Below the pieces are notes generated by a model, which worked only from the letters and a program-made list of their open reading frames with translations, did not search any database and was not told where the DNA came from. A stretch of DNA of 64,000 nt from Turritopsis dohrnii (Eukaryota > Cnidaria > Hydrozoa > Anthoathecata > Oceaniidae). The DNA lies in contig BQMF02000196.1 of the NCBI GenBank assembly GCA_027922465.2, positions 665,739-729,738 on the forward strand, written 5' to 3'. Positions 46,270 through 59,800 of the stretch are shown here, piece after piece (within the stretch, counting starts at the first letter, position 1; every line of letters begins with the position of its first letter). A program made the position numbers and the translations under genes.

Positions 46270-46357
46270 CACGCCACTTTTCATTTTCAGGATCATCATC
46301 GTCCGCAGGCAAACCAATATCTGCTGTCACTTTGCACCAAAGATAATAATAACTAAA
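46270..46357 (-). CDS. Candidate internal exon
   Basis: Between an acceptor (gtctttcag) and a GTGAGT donor the minus strand reads WCKVTADIGLPADDDDPENE and KWR, 29 codons plus one base (phase 0 in, phase 1 out). The acidic DDDDPENE stretch has balanced codons unlike the AT-rich background. No family recognised and no neighbouring exon identified; the decayed TPR gene 1.7 kb upstream on the same strand may or may not be related. Confidence 0.3.
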
Positions 46358-46583
46358 CTGAAAGACAGTAACTACAGTAGACAGTAACTAACATTGACCT
46401 ACAAACAAGCATGGAAATACGATATTGATTATAGAGTATCCAATAAACAAAGTAATTTGATCGAAACCTTGTTAACATAAAACCACTAAGTAAGAGTATC
46501 TTACTGTATGAAATGAATCGGGTGAATCTAACCAATTCCGTTCAGCTTTGCTTGTCCTTTAAGGCATCTAGCAAAGAAGCCAT

Positions 46584-46856
46584 GCAATTGTGACAGTTTG
46601 AGGGAAAATCATAACAAGTGATAATTTCTGATAAATTTATCAGTAAGCTATTGATTAGAAAACAACAGATTTAATCAGTAATTCGTTCGATTTATCAGTA
46701 ATTCGTTCGATGAATCAGTAATTACTGATAAAATAATCGGCAAATACTGATAAATTGCTGATTATTTATTAGTATTACTGATTATTACTGATAAATTTCT
46801 GATAAATTACTGATTACTTTATCAGTAATATCACTTCTTATGATTTTCACAATTGC
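46584..46856. mobile_element. Foldback element of ATCAGTAATTACTGAT repeats
   Basis: Inverted ends GCAATTGTGA with, further in, AAAATCATAACAAGTGAT against AAAATCATAAGAAGTGAT (complemented). The left end has an 11-base insertion. The middle is a cluster of more than ten ATCAGTAATT/TTACTGAT units that can fold on themselves. Non-coding. Confidence 0.55.
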
Positions 46857-48019
46857 CGTATTGAGATTAATGATGAACTGCTTGAATGACTGTGAGGAAT
46901 ATCTCAATTTCCAATTTATTTCAATGGAGATGGCTAAAAGTTTTTTAATTTATAAATGATTGAGCCTGAACCCGATGAAGTAAGTACATAATCAACTGAT
47001 AGTCAAGTGACAATGATCGAAACTAGGAGAATACAGAAATATCCTACTTTTACGCAAAAAGCTAAGGGAATACAAGCGCTTCATCTGCTATAATTGATTT
47101 CTATAAACTATAAAATGCTCTATCTTTCCACTCAAAAGAATTAAACGTAATAAATGTATCTAACAAGATGTCAAGCTATCCTTTGAAGATGCCATACTTT
47201 CCTTTCAATAAGTTATAAAGTGAATTTTATCTATTCTGATTCATTAGAACTTTCATGATCTTATAAAATTCACGGTAACCAATAGTTTTATATGGGGCTT
47301 TCATAGTCAGCAAATCTAAATTCTTACAAACATTCACTTATAAAAGGAAATACAATGGAGTTCAGCAGTTTCAAAAAACACAAAAACACGTGAACTATAA
47401 GTATAATATATCATCAATGCATAATATTGGTGAACAGTGTGAAATGATTTAGGTTTCTTGAGAATTCATAGTAGTATAAGATGCAGTATTTATTCTGAGA
47501 CAGTTGAAAAATATTTCACTCAGCGAGTACCTAGAGATGTAGTCAAATCAAAAATGTCCTCTTAGCAACATCTTCAAACTTCAAAAACTCTGTTTAACGA
47601 TTCCTTATCTCATTTATAAATCAAACAAAAAAGTACTAAATATAGGCAACGGTAATAAATACATTCTAGTTTCTCAGATCTAAACACTTTGTCTTCACAA
47701 AAAATAATTTATACCTTCAACTTTAAATCCATTTTTAGATTGAGACGACATCAGCGCAAAAACATTGTGCTTACTCGTGAAACTTTTAATTACAAAAAAA
47801 CGTATTTTATGGCCTACGTCATTCTATATTACATACCAATTTATAGCCATCGATTATAATGGAATAAGTGCAAATGCTATTTCCAGGCAGTAACCGTGCT
47901 GTTGCATTTTCCTACTCCCCTAATGTCGTTGACGATTCTGATACATAATTTCATACTGATTAATAATCTCAAAATTCTGGTCTCAAAATTAGTAGGTACA
48001 GTAAAGTATAAATCGATGT

Positions 48020-48490
48020 TGGTCATTTACATTGCATGCATGTTCACAACTGCAAGTGGCGATACATGTGAACTCAGCACTCCTTCGAATATATCGATAG
48101 TTCGTCGTATTTTCCTTGGTGACTTAATTGGTTTGCAATGTCATATTTCGTTTTCAGGGTATCTGGGTGCTCCACTTCAAGTACTGATACGCGTGAACTC
48201 AACACTTGTTTCAACATTTCCAATGCTTTGCCGTATTTTCCTTGGTTACTTAATTGGATTGCGATTTTACCTTTCGTGGTTTGGGTGTTTGGGCGCTCCA
48301 CTCCAAGTACTCATACTTCTGAATTCAACACTTCTTTGAACATTTCCAATGCTTTGTCGTATTTTCCTTGGTTACTTAATTGTATTATGATTTTAATTTC
48401 GTGTTCAGGATATCTGGGTGCTGCACTCCAAGTACTGATACATGTGAACTGAACACTTGCTTGAACATTTCCAAGTATGAGTGCTCATTG
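48020..48490 (-). pseudogene. Tetratricopeptide (kinesin-light-chain/NB-ARC type) repeat array, decayed
   Basis: Four 42-residue repeats on the minus strand with the motif NQGKYDKALEMFKQVLSS, then EHPDTLKTKYDIANQLS. The repeats span 126 bp each (LEMFKQVFSSHVSVLG at about 48450, then copies towards lower coordinates). Lesions: a stop and frameshift at TTAAAATCATAATA (about 48390), a TGA for a Ser codon in the next repeat, and another frameshift near 48090 after which FEGVLSSHVSPLAVVN continues. Such TPR arrays are abundant in cnidarian NLR-like and KLC-like proteins and act in protein binding. Only one repeat pair (48074-48301) is still open. Confidence 0.65.
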
Positions 48491-48559
48491 CTCTTCTATT
48501 CGATCGATTCCTTTCCGAAACTAATAACAGAAACAACTGAAAATTTTGTTTTCGTTTTC

Positions 48560-51500
48560 ACAGCATAAAATACCTGAGATTACGACAGTGTAATCTAGCG
48601 GATATGGTCGGTTACATACAAATATGCGTTAGCATACATCAATGCGATATAGCCGTACCCGACAGTATATATGTTGTATATGTTCTTTAAGACGATAGTA
48701 TACGACTGTCGCATACCCTGCGTGTACAAACGGTGCCATGCGGCTACATACTTTTGGAGGTAGTACGTACCTTTATGATATACTTGTTATACGCATTATA
48801 TTGTCGGATTCTGGATGCTCATAACATCATATACATGAAGCGTATATCGTATATATTCTCTTTTTTTTAAACGATACACATTGATTTTCCAGAAACATGA
48901 ATTTATTTCCCGCATTATTTTGTAATTTTTAATATATAAATTCAATTATATAAAGTCAGGAAACTCGTCTTTATCACCATTACGATATTATATGTGACAG
49001 AAATGCTATTGGTCGATTTAAATCTAAAACACAAAAGGCATAATAATTTACGTGTACGTGTGAAGGATTGTTAAGGTTCAAGGAAAGTTAGGGGGAAGCA
49101 CCCCTGGCCACCCCGGTGTCACTGGCCCTGTTTATTGGAAGCTTGAATTACAAAAGTTCATTTATAAGGAGATGGTAGGTGAATAGACATTAAAATTCAT
49201 ACGGATTAAGAGAGTTAAATACGGAGGTGCACAAATTTTGATATAATGAATGTCAATATGACAACTTTATCAGCAAAGAACCCCTTTTTACTTATTTCGC
49301 TTAGTTAATTATCTCACACAACAATAACCTATCAGCTACCGTAATGCAATGTTGTATGCAGGTGAAAATATTTGTTCGTTAAATGACTTGAGATGTTTTT
49401 AATAATTACATCTCGTTGAATATTTTGATACATTAAAAATTTTACTGGATAAAGATTCTAATAAATTCATGTACGAAAATAGAATCGTATGCTAAGTATG
49501 ACAAGAGCCAGATGGCGCAAAACGGTAGCAGCAAAAGTACTTGCCACAAGAATACTTTTAAATTTGAAATTTTACTTAAAGTTCTTAAACGTTCTGTAAA
49601 CGTTATTTCTTGAGATATCTTACTGGTGGAAAACAGGCATAAACGATATTATAATGTTTAAAATTACTAACTCGTGTAAATAGGGTCTAATCGCAACACA
49701 CCAGAAATTTAATTTATTAGAAGACAAAAGAATTATACATGCATGAGCTGTTTATAACGTACGTTTTTTTATAAGAGCTTATGTAGAAAAACAACGCGTT
49801 TCTTCGAAAAAAAATGTATGTTTTGAATTATAATTTTTTGAAACCGAAAATGAATTCAAACAGATAACTGCCTTTTTTAACTCGATTTTTGAAAACCTTG
49901 ATGTTCAAAGACAGAACAGATAGCTAACAAACATAGAAAGTAATAAGAAAGTCTGATCTGTGCTTTACTGACAGGAAAAACATATCTATTTCCAAGTGCC
50001 AAAGTTCATTGATTCAGTACCATAAAAGTAACTAAAAGTCCCAGTTTTATGTAGACCTATTTGATTAATATCCATTCCTTCATCAATTAAGTGATAAAAT
50101 ATCAAAGAAAACGTATTTTAAATGTATGTGATTGAAAACCTTCGAAAATTCAAAAGGCTGCGTTCGTTCATTAGAATGTATATTGAGTTTTTAGTGGGGA
50201 CTCGCATACTCTAAATCGTAGGCTAAAAACTGCCGTTTCGGCCGGAGTAGGAATAGTAGTAGGAGTAGTAGTAGTAGGAGTCCAAGGGTGTTTTAATACG
50301 GTATTCGCTTACGCTGCTACCGTAATAAACTGAAATTGTAAAAGAGTTCGTCTGGTTTTTAATACATTGCACTATTTGTATCAGTTAGTTTAAAATTCCA
50401 TTCGTACGATTCAGATAACCTGAAATCTCTTTAGATGTCTAAAAAGGCGATTACTTCGAAAATAAGGCTCTTATTTTCGTTTTGTGAAATATAGAAAATC
50501 GCATATATTTAATCGTAAATAATCGTCCACCAAAAAGCATTGATTAACGAGAAGCGTTTCTTGAAGAATTTGAAAAAGTCAAGAATTAGTAATAGATTCG
50601 CCATGTTAGTTAAAAATGTAAAGTTTATATCAGCCATGATTCAATACAATTACGCCCTAATCAGATGGTATATAACCTGATGATGGCGTAAGCTGAAAAG
50701 CTCGATTTTGAATAAATGAATTTTTAAGTTTTGTTAAGAATAGATTTCTAAAGGTTTCACTAAAAGGCGACATAAATATTGGCTTAAGGTTCTTACTATC
50801 TTTATAAGTCCTTCTGATACCCTGATTTTATGACCTCACAGAAACACCTCTAAATACACCATGTAGTGATTGAAATTAAGGGTATTAGTTAAATGCTTAA
50901 ACGAACTATGGAACTAAAATAAGAATGTGGAAGCACCTGGAAAGATTAAGGTCACAAAGTGACTATAATGACGGTAGCATTACGAAAAAGTAAACCTTCG
51001 CGAGAATACAACACTTTCGCAACTGTTCATATGGCAACGCGTTTTACAATGTCGGAATTTCTTTCAAAAGGCGAGCCTATTCAGCTAGGCTTGAATTTCT
51101 GATATGACGACTCCACAAAATCTAAAGATAACGGTTCGTTGTATTTTTCTTTCGTTAGTTTGTTTTCCAATCATCACAATATTGACTATAAATCAAAAGC
51201 TTCTTAGCGGTTAAACAAACAAACACCGTGCACGATTTTAATATATAATCCAATTTCCTGTGAAAATCACATTGAAATCAATGAGATACGTTAATGTTTT
51301 GTTAGGAAATTTCACCAATTATGAATCATAAATGAATTTACTAGATATGACTTTCGCTGTCGGACAGTCAACGTTGCTTTCAATTAACTGTGACGTCACT
51401 TAAATGGCCAACGGTACCGACAAAGCGCGAAAAGTAAAATAGGATGTTTAACCTGATTGGTTGGATTAGTTCGAAACGAACTTGTCGCAAGTTTAATGTA

Positions 51501-52570
51501 GAAGAAGAACTGGTAATGTTGACAAAAGAAACACAAAAAAGAAACACTGCACAAAAACGTCCAGCGACAAACCTACATTATAGTATTTTGAGAAAATTAA
51601 TAATAATGTGAGATTTTAAGTAAGAAAGTCATCATAAAATTTTAACGCGTGTTTAAAGAACTTCACTCTCACTGTTTGTCGTAAGAATTCACTAGAAAAA
51701 TATTTATCACGGTCATTTATCAACTTTCATCTGAAAAACTACAATAACAAATGGGAAATCTCCATTTGTTGATAAACTGCTCGGACGAAAGATTAACATG
51801 AAGACTTTGTTATGTAGAGAAATACGGTTTCGCGCACGTTCCATTCGCTAAGCATTTCTTTTATAAAAACACAGACAAACACACTGAAGATGCCATGTAC
51901 TGCACTTAACTTCTTCGTTTTTTAATCCTCAAGTCTTTCGTGATATGTTTTGCAGTTAATACCGTTAAACCTAATGATCTGAAAAAATGTCTTTTAAGAA
52001 ACCTCATAGCCAGTTAAAAACTATTATTCCAAACACGTGACTTAAATCTTACCCAGCAGACGAATAACATTGCACTAACAGTAACCTGATTTCCGCAAAA
52101 ACTACGTTGTAGCCTGCTAGGTTGGATGTGTATGTAGAAGTGCAACAGAACTCAGTAGGCTTCGAAATAATCATTTTTTTATAAAAACTTTTTAAGCTTT
52201 CAAAGTTTCCTGCATCCCTTGTTTTTTATATGAGAAAGGTGATTTTTTGTAATAGTCTTTCATAAGGATGTATTATTTCAATTATGTAGGAGTGCTTTCT
52301 TCCCCAAATCTCAAAAAATTCTCAAAAGCGCTCAAAAAAGCTAATGTAATGTCTTATAATTTCGTTAATGTTCTCTTCAGTCTGTCTTGCGTCGTAAATC
52401 CACTTGTATTATTAGTTTTTGGATAATTTCTTTTATTGCATAAGTTTTATATCATGATATTTAATTCTACAGATCTGTGATTTAATTATACAGACCTTTA
52501 ATCATGAAAGCCTTCGCATGCTCCAGGTCTTGGTAACTAAATTAACCAGGCCCAAACCATACCTTGAGGT
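48560..52570. other. No supported gene
   Basis: AT-rich. 48590-48880 has an unusual density of GTATAC/GCATAC-type alternating purine-pyrimidine steps. 50660-50710 (CCTGATGATGGCGTAAGCTG then AAAAGCTCG) resembles retroelement 3' tails but has no linked coding sequence. No gene called. Confidence 0.4.
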
Positions 52571-52578
52571 AGTTTATA

Positions 52579-52715
52579 CGGTCGAACTTTCGCCTTGTCT
52601 GATGTAAATCATTTGACCTGCGATTAGACATTGTCAATACTTTTACTTAAGAATGCAAGAAATTTTATAAGTACAGGCCATTAGATTGACATTAGACAAG
52701 GCAAAAGTTCGACCG
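52579..52715. mobile_element. Short MITE with TA duplication
   Basis: Inverted ends CGGTCGAACTTTCGCCTTGT and (complemented) CGGTCGAACTTTTGCCTTGT, flanked by TA (52577-52578 and 52716-52717). 137 bp. A TA duplication fits Tc1/mariner-type mobilisation. Confidence 0.7.
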
Positions 52716-52719
52716 TAAA

Positions 52720-55700
52720 AACTACACATTATAAAATGACTGTTGATACTTTCATCCACAGTTCATGAATTTCTCACCTTGTTTCCTATCTTAATATTTG
52801 CCACATAATTGATGATAACAAAAAAACTTTAAAAATAATTTGTAAAAATTAATTTGTTCCCGGGGTATCACCACATTTTGTTAATGATACAAATGCCATT
52901 ATTCAAAATGGTAGCTGCTGAGATTAAGCTAAAAAAATGAAGGATTGAAGTATTTAAAGTTTCTTAATGACAATGACAAAGTCAATAAACGGCTTTTTAC
53001 CTACGTAAAAATCGGACTGATTTTTACTTCACAACTCAATTTTTGAAGTAGTTTGTGATTAGAAGATAGGAAATGTAAAATTACAGCAATTAAAACTGTG
53101 CAACACCGGTGATTGATTTTTGTGATCTCATCAAAACAATGACTTTTGTTCTAAATGCGCTGAAACAACATTCGTATGACTAATCCCCGCTACTTCAGAA
53201 AATAAAATCATCCCCGCGGAGGAGGGAGTTTATGTGTCTAGTCACACTAAATGTGAACAAAGTATGCTCTCTAACTGTTTGATGTTATGGTTACGTTGAC
53301 GTCAATCTGTCACGCTTGTGAATAATTTGTGTATTCGAAAAATGTGAAAACTACGTCATTCATTAGGCTATAGTTACACTATCCTAGTAAGAAGAAAAAA
53401 TTATCAAAATATGAAATATGAAAACATAAGAATAGGGATGCGTATCGGAAAAGGAACATTGTTTTGAATCGATCGGCCAAGTAAATTAATCTCTTCCAAA
53501 AAGAATTAATTGTAATTAAGTAACCGGATGCTTTCGGCCTCGGGTTTTGATTCACAAGAATTGATATTTTTCTGTTTGTTGCCTATAGTTTGGAAGATGA
53601 CTTAGCAATTGTTTAACTTATATATCGAGTTGTAGCACTTCCTTAATTTTTCACAAGGGTGGAATAACTTCCCTTTTTTTGATGTTTCCCCTGAGAACTA
53701 CAGAAAATTATTGTAGATTAATTCAACTAAGGACGAAAAGTTTATGGACTCACAAAGTCGAAAGAAAAGCATTCTCACAACATGTGCGTCATGCACAATC
53801 CTGAATTGTTTCTAAACTATTTCATGTTCTGTTCTTACTCATTTTAAGGTATCGCACAAAATGTATTTGTTTTGTAACAAAAAATCCTACAGTGTAAACG
53901 GTACCTTAGCTATGAGTGAAATGGCATCCCGGTTTTATCGAATTAACGGACAACAAAAAAAGTGCGACGATTAACTTCTGAAACTATTGCCATACGTGTC
54001 TTTTCGGATTTGGCGCCCTGGTGCGATTAGAAAGGAATTGGACAGAGACATCATCAGAAACTAATGTTTGAAAGTTATTATGAACTGGAGAGAAACGCAA
54101 ACAAAGGTATTTCTATTCTTTACATAAAAGATCTGCGAGGTTTAAATAAGCAGGTATAACGTGCAGATTTTGCTCCAATAACATTTTGCTAGAGTACTAT
54201 CTTACTGCATTGGCTTTTCGTAAGTTTGCTTTTACCACATTTTCATAAGAAATGTATGTAAAAGACAGTCATGGATTGGCACCAGCACTTAACGAGGTTC
54301 TCTTAAGTGATAAACAAAATTTAAAAATCTTTCAAATCGAAACAGGTATCAATAAAAAATATTTCTATGCAATTCTACAGCTACCATTTTGATTTCATAT
54401 TTTCACGGCCTAAAAATAGTTTAAAAATTAGTTTAATAAAACACGCTTGCGAAAGACATTTTTGGCTGGTAACATGCAACAAACACAAATTTCACAATAA
54501 CTTATTTACCTGTCGCAAGAACATAAGGAGTTATAAACTTAATATATGTAATATATTAATTCATATAATTTTGTAGCATTTGCGATTCGAATGTCATGCC
54601 AAAACAGAAAAGTATCCTCTATCTGTCTCACTGTGTCATACAGTCTGCAAAGTATATTTGTTGTGTTTCAGCACATATTGGTGTCCAATCATTAAAGCGT
54701 TTTTCAACCATGATCTCACCGTGTCACTGCTTTTCCGCCTTCGAAACATCTATACATTACCCCTTAAGTATGACCTCGGATAAGTGGAACCTTCTCTTAA
54801 CGAGACAGATTTTCCTGTTCCAGCGAACTTTCTTATCTAATTTCAACAAAACATTCTTGAGTAGGATCCAGGATAAGCGGGACATTCTTAAGCGGGACTT
54901 CAAATATGAAGTCATCTAAGAGAAGCATTGATATCTTTGAGGAAATAATCACTAAGATACATTTGAAAACACTTCGCACTTGTTGAGTCAGTTAACTTCA
55001 GCATTCGTTAGATTTTACACATTTTTTTTCAACGACTGATTAAAAACTGATTTTGAAATCTCTTGAAAGTCTCTTGAACCACTTACCTTATAAGTTAAGT
55101 GTTATGACCCACAAATTTGTTTTTAAGTGAAGTTGTGTAACCTTCAAGAATCAATGGGTATGATTTTTATTGCTTTAACACTGATTATATTTCAAACCTA
55201 CTAGATTTTGGAACAATCAGTAGGTACATTTGATTGGATTATGGAAAGTGTAGCCCCAAAGTCATATGAATTTCATTGTCACTTTTATTTAACAGTTAAG
55301 AGAATTCATTTCTCAATATCTTTATGATTTGCTTTTGAAGTCACTAAAAACATTCAATACCTCAAAACAGTAACAGGTTACAAATCGATAAATTTGGATT
55401 TAGCATTTCGATTTTCGAAGATGCAACCTCCAACTGCCTTTTATCTTTTGTCTTTTGAGAGAATTTCTGTTCTCTGTCACACGTTATATTGTTTTTCCGT
55501 GGTCACACCGGAATTCGTCCATATTGAAGATATCATAAAAGGTAGTTTTTATCAATGCTGATTATGTTTGATCATTCACAAACCTTTCATTTCCTTTTTT
55601 TTTATGACTTCATAGAAGCAAAAAAAAAAAGTTTGTAAGCCACCCCCGCTCTCTCTGTTCTAATGATCCCACTAACAGCCCAAACATGGTTGAAAAAAAA

Positions 55701-56700
55701 ACATTGAATAAAGGCTATCTATTAATAAATTGTGATGCAAACACCTGTCTTATATATGTGTTCCTTAAAATAGACATGCGGTCATGGCAATTCAATAATA
55801 AATACGGATATTAAGGATAGTTAGCTATAAGACTGGCCTATTAAATCACTTATTGCGGTCGGGTTTACGATCTCTATTTTCTGAATATATTTTCATAACT
55901 GTTGGTGATGATCAGTACAGAACCTTCAGAAATTGAATGTGATATAGATAATAAACATGGAATGAAATTTTAATGGAGTTGGAAATGTAATAGCTAGACT
56001 TAAATATTACTATTATGACATTTTGTTATGGCTCGCTGAAAAGATTAAAGGTTTTTACATATTTCTGATTTTATTTTCGTTCATTTTTTATTACTTTACG
56101 TTTTATGCTCATGGTCTTGATACACTGATGTTATCACCTATATCGCTTTTCTTATTGGATTTAAAAACCTTTCTGCAAAGTAATCCATAATCTATTTATT
56201 CGTCTTTGATTTCTCATGAACTAATTTTGATATAATAACAACATGCATATGTGTCACAAGAAATCAAAATTTAATATCTGCTGTCATTCCCATTTTTTAT
56301 AACACATTGCGTAACGTTTGCAAGGTTGCTATGTGACGTTCCCACCAGCAAGACTACATTGACACAAACAACCGCCTCTATTTAATATTGTTGCATAAGC
56401 GATTTCAATAGGTTTCATCCGATAGTACTGTACTGTAATGTTCGCGAGTTTAACTATAGAAAACTATAGGAGATTATTTTGCCAATTCAGAAAGTAAGTT
56501 ATAGTATGTTTTGATTCAGTAAAATTGCAGATGTGTTTGTTTGGACTCATTCACAGATGGTCTGAAATCTCCGTGCTCCCAATAAGTAGGAACTTCATGA
56601 AATAGGACCGATGACGATTCCTCAAAATCGGCAGCTGCGCCGTATTGTTACCTAAGTTAACTGTTAACAGGATATTTCTCTCCAAAGTAGCTTATGAAAA
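52720..56700. other. No supported gene
   Basis: AT-rich sequence. Overlapping frames at 54580-54919 (plus) show no domain or splice support. Confidence 0.4.
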
Positions 56701-56714
56701 CCTATATTGAGCTA

Positions 56715-56848
56715 TCATTTGACTGCATACTGATCTTCAAGAAAATTCGAGCAATGCTGCCCATGTGTCGCACAGCAAGTTTCGGTAGGCAGATAAAAAC
56801 ACCGCATCAATGGAAATTCATGGCCTATAAACTTCTGGCTAGTTACCT
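56715..56848 (-). CDS. Candidate cysteine-rich terminal exon
   Basis: After a strong acceptor (aatttttttcag) the minus strand reads VTSQKFIGHEFPLMRCFYLP, then TETCCATHGQHCSNFLED and a stop after QYAVK (phase 2 in). Four cysteines including a CC pair suggest an extracellular protein. It does not match the Ly6 CC-x-x-D-x-CN ending or the phospholipase A2 CC-x-x-H-D-x-C site. No upstream exon identified. Confidence 0.3.
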
Positions 56849-56849
56849 C

Positions 56850-59800
56850 TGAAAAAAAATTTAGTAAAAAAAAATAAAGATATGATTTATAAACTTTCTT
56901 TGCTTGCATGACTCATTAGGTAATGCAGTGCATTAACCATTCCCATATAGTCGTTAATCTACTGCTGTTATTCATAAAACCTTCGGAAGGTAATTATTCA
57001 GCCCAAGTAACATACATAATGGTCAATTACATTGTTTTGAATTTCGTTGAGCAGCTAATTTCATTATGTAACAAACAATCAAATGGAATTAGCACTTCAG
57101 TTTAGATTTTGGTATTGCGCTTTGATTACCACTTAGAAATTTCCAACCTACCTTTGTAATGTGAAAATTTAGATATATAACTAAGATTGGGTACACGAGT
57201 ACCTGGAGGTTTTTAGTCTTCTAGTTCCCTATTCGCCTCTTCTACTACTCCATCAGCATTTTACGTCATACTTTCGGAATTACCATGTCCGATTCTTCTA
57301 ATTTGATTTTGGGCCAATGGACTGCACATTTCTAATAGAATTGTAAACTGCTTTTTTAAGGATCGACGTGTTTGTAGACCTTAATCATTGGTGAAGCATG
57401 GAATCAGAAATGCAAAACATTTTTAAGTTGTATGCATGCTGATTCTTTTACGTCAAGGCATCATAATGTTTTATCGAAACTCAATATTTGTCATTACAGC
57501 TCAAATAGAATTCGCATTTGTCAGCGAAATTATTGTGAATCAGAAAGAAACGTGTAATGATACTCACGAGTTATTTACCAACCATTATAAGCAACAAAAT
57601 GCACAAAGATAAAAACTTGGTAATCCCTTTTAATGAGATCAAAGTGAAACTTCCTGCATTCATTTCTAACTATGTTTACATTATGCAGATATGTTCTTGT
57701 ATATTTGATGTCCGTTGTGGCTGCTTGTTGTATATTCTTTGCTGATGTTATGAAGGTTATAAACCTGTCCACCACACTAAATTCAAAAGTTCAAGATGTT
57801 TTAGATTATATTCGATTTGATTTTAGTTAACTTTCGTTCAAATGAGAGAGGAGTGAACTCACTGGAGGTAGATGTTCAGTTAGTTGCTAAGGCGAGACTG
57901 TAAAAACATTTAAACACATAAAATATGCATAGATATAGACGGAACAAAAGATAGTATCTTTCCATAAAAATGACGATAATAAATATTAAAGAATTTTTTG
58001 TTTCCTTTAGATTTCTTAAGTATTATTTGACGAGCTGGAAATCACGAATAACGAAAGCTTGAAGACTATGAGAAATTGAACTTTTGTTTAAGGGAGATCG
58101 GGGAAATGGTTGCATACAGGAATTGTTTAGTGTACAGTAGAACGAATAAAGCAGCATAAGAAACCTGAATGTTATCGAAGTGTCTTGGCTTTTGTACAGA
58201 TAATTTGAGCTTAGGGAAAATCCATACGTGCATTTAATACACGCTTCATTCAGAGTTTATTATGCAGTTGCCAAGATGTCAATAATGTCTAGCTGCGCCC
58301 AAAACAGCTTTCAGTAAGTAAATAAAGGCTATTTCAAAACACCGCATGTTTTAATAACATGGTTTTGTTTCCTTTCGCAGATGTTTACGATACATGTTTT
58401 TTAATGTTAGTATTGTTCAACCGTTTGTTTTCAAACCTATGATTAAAGTCATTGACGTCATTGATGAATCAACACAGTGAATAGTTGCTCTGCTATAGTG
58501 AAGGAAAATATGTTTTTAAAATTGGAATGTATTTGTTTCGTTCTTTTTTTTGTTTTTCTTTATTTTATTTCAGATGGATTAGTATAGATACGGGACGACT
58601 AAAATTATAAAATTAGTGGGATTTTCCACGCAAGCAGGAATTCAAAGTTTGTGCATCTTATGTTGAATAATAATTTGTGAAAGACGACTTAAAATTCGGG
58701 AAGTTAAAAGCTGTAGTTTGTCATATTTTTTACTACTTGAATCAAAGAGAATTTGGTGTTTACTGATGAGCTCTTCAAATGGAACAACATTTTTCCATCT
58801 CCACGCAACAGCTTAACATTTTTGTCAGTTTCGGGGAGACACTTCCAAGAAAGACAGGTGTGTGCGATTCTCGTTCTTGCTATGTGACACTATATCCTAA
58901 ACTGTTTTTTGAAACTTTGCAAATACAAAGTATGATCTGCCTGCTTAGCTTGTATAATCTTCTAGAACACTCTCTTAAAGCACTATATTTATTGAAATAT
59001 ATAGATATCTACTTCAGAAGAAACGTTCGCGAAGCTAAAACGTTCTTAGCGTGTTCATAACTTGTCGTACGTCTCGTGATCCTAAACCCTTTGTTCAAAT
59101 AACAAAAGGTTTTTATTTAAACTTATAGCGTATAACGTATAACTACTCTTCTCTCAAAATAACATCGATTCAACGGTAAGGAAAGTTAGAAATAGATCAA
59201 ATTTCGATGGTAGCAACAAATGTTCTATAAACAAAACACTCGTATTGCCTACAGTTACAGAGAAGTTGACTTGACAACACACGTCAAACACTAAGCAAAC
59301 CTTCCTTCTTAAAAGATTAAGAAGATTTATAATCCAACACAAAATCGTATGGATGATACTCACATGAGTTAGCCTAGCGCGTGGATATTTGAAGTCATTA
59401 TGAAAAAGTACTGATTTCCTGTCTAAGTGACTGATCAGATTAAGTTAATAAAACAAATAGTCATTCATACAAAGAAACAGAAAGGGTAATGATGAATATC
59501 TTAGTTTAACTTTTTCTCTCGATATTCTCACATCACTATTTGTTATCAGAGCTTCCTTGCTTCAAACCATTCATTCGGCTATTGACGATTAATACTATAT
59601 TATGTCCTTATCAATAGTTCATCTGACAAATCGTTACCATCAGATTTCTACGGTGAAAGCCTTGTGAAATGTGTTTGGGATTTGCAGTGAAATATTTTTA
59701 AAAGTGTTTTCACTACAATAATGATAGCGCTTCGCCAGATAAACGTACCTCATGATATAAATCCTTATTGCAGAAAATCTTTCAATTTCGTTCCTCTTTC

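Noticed and set aside
56715..56848. Ly6 or phospholipase A2 terminal exon
   Set aside because: The CC-ATHGQH-C spacing fits neither the Ly6 ending nor the PLA2 active-site pattern; left as an unclassified candidate.
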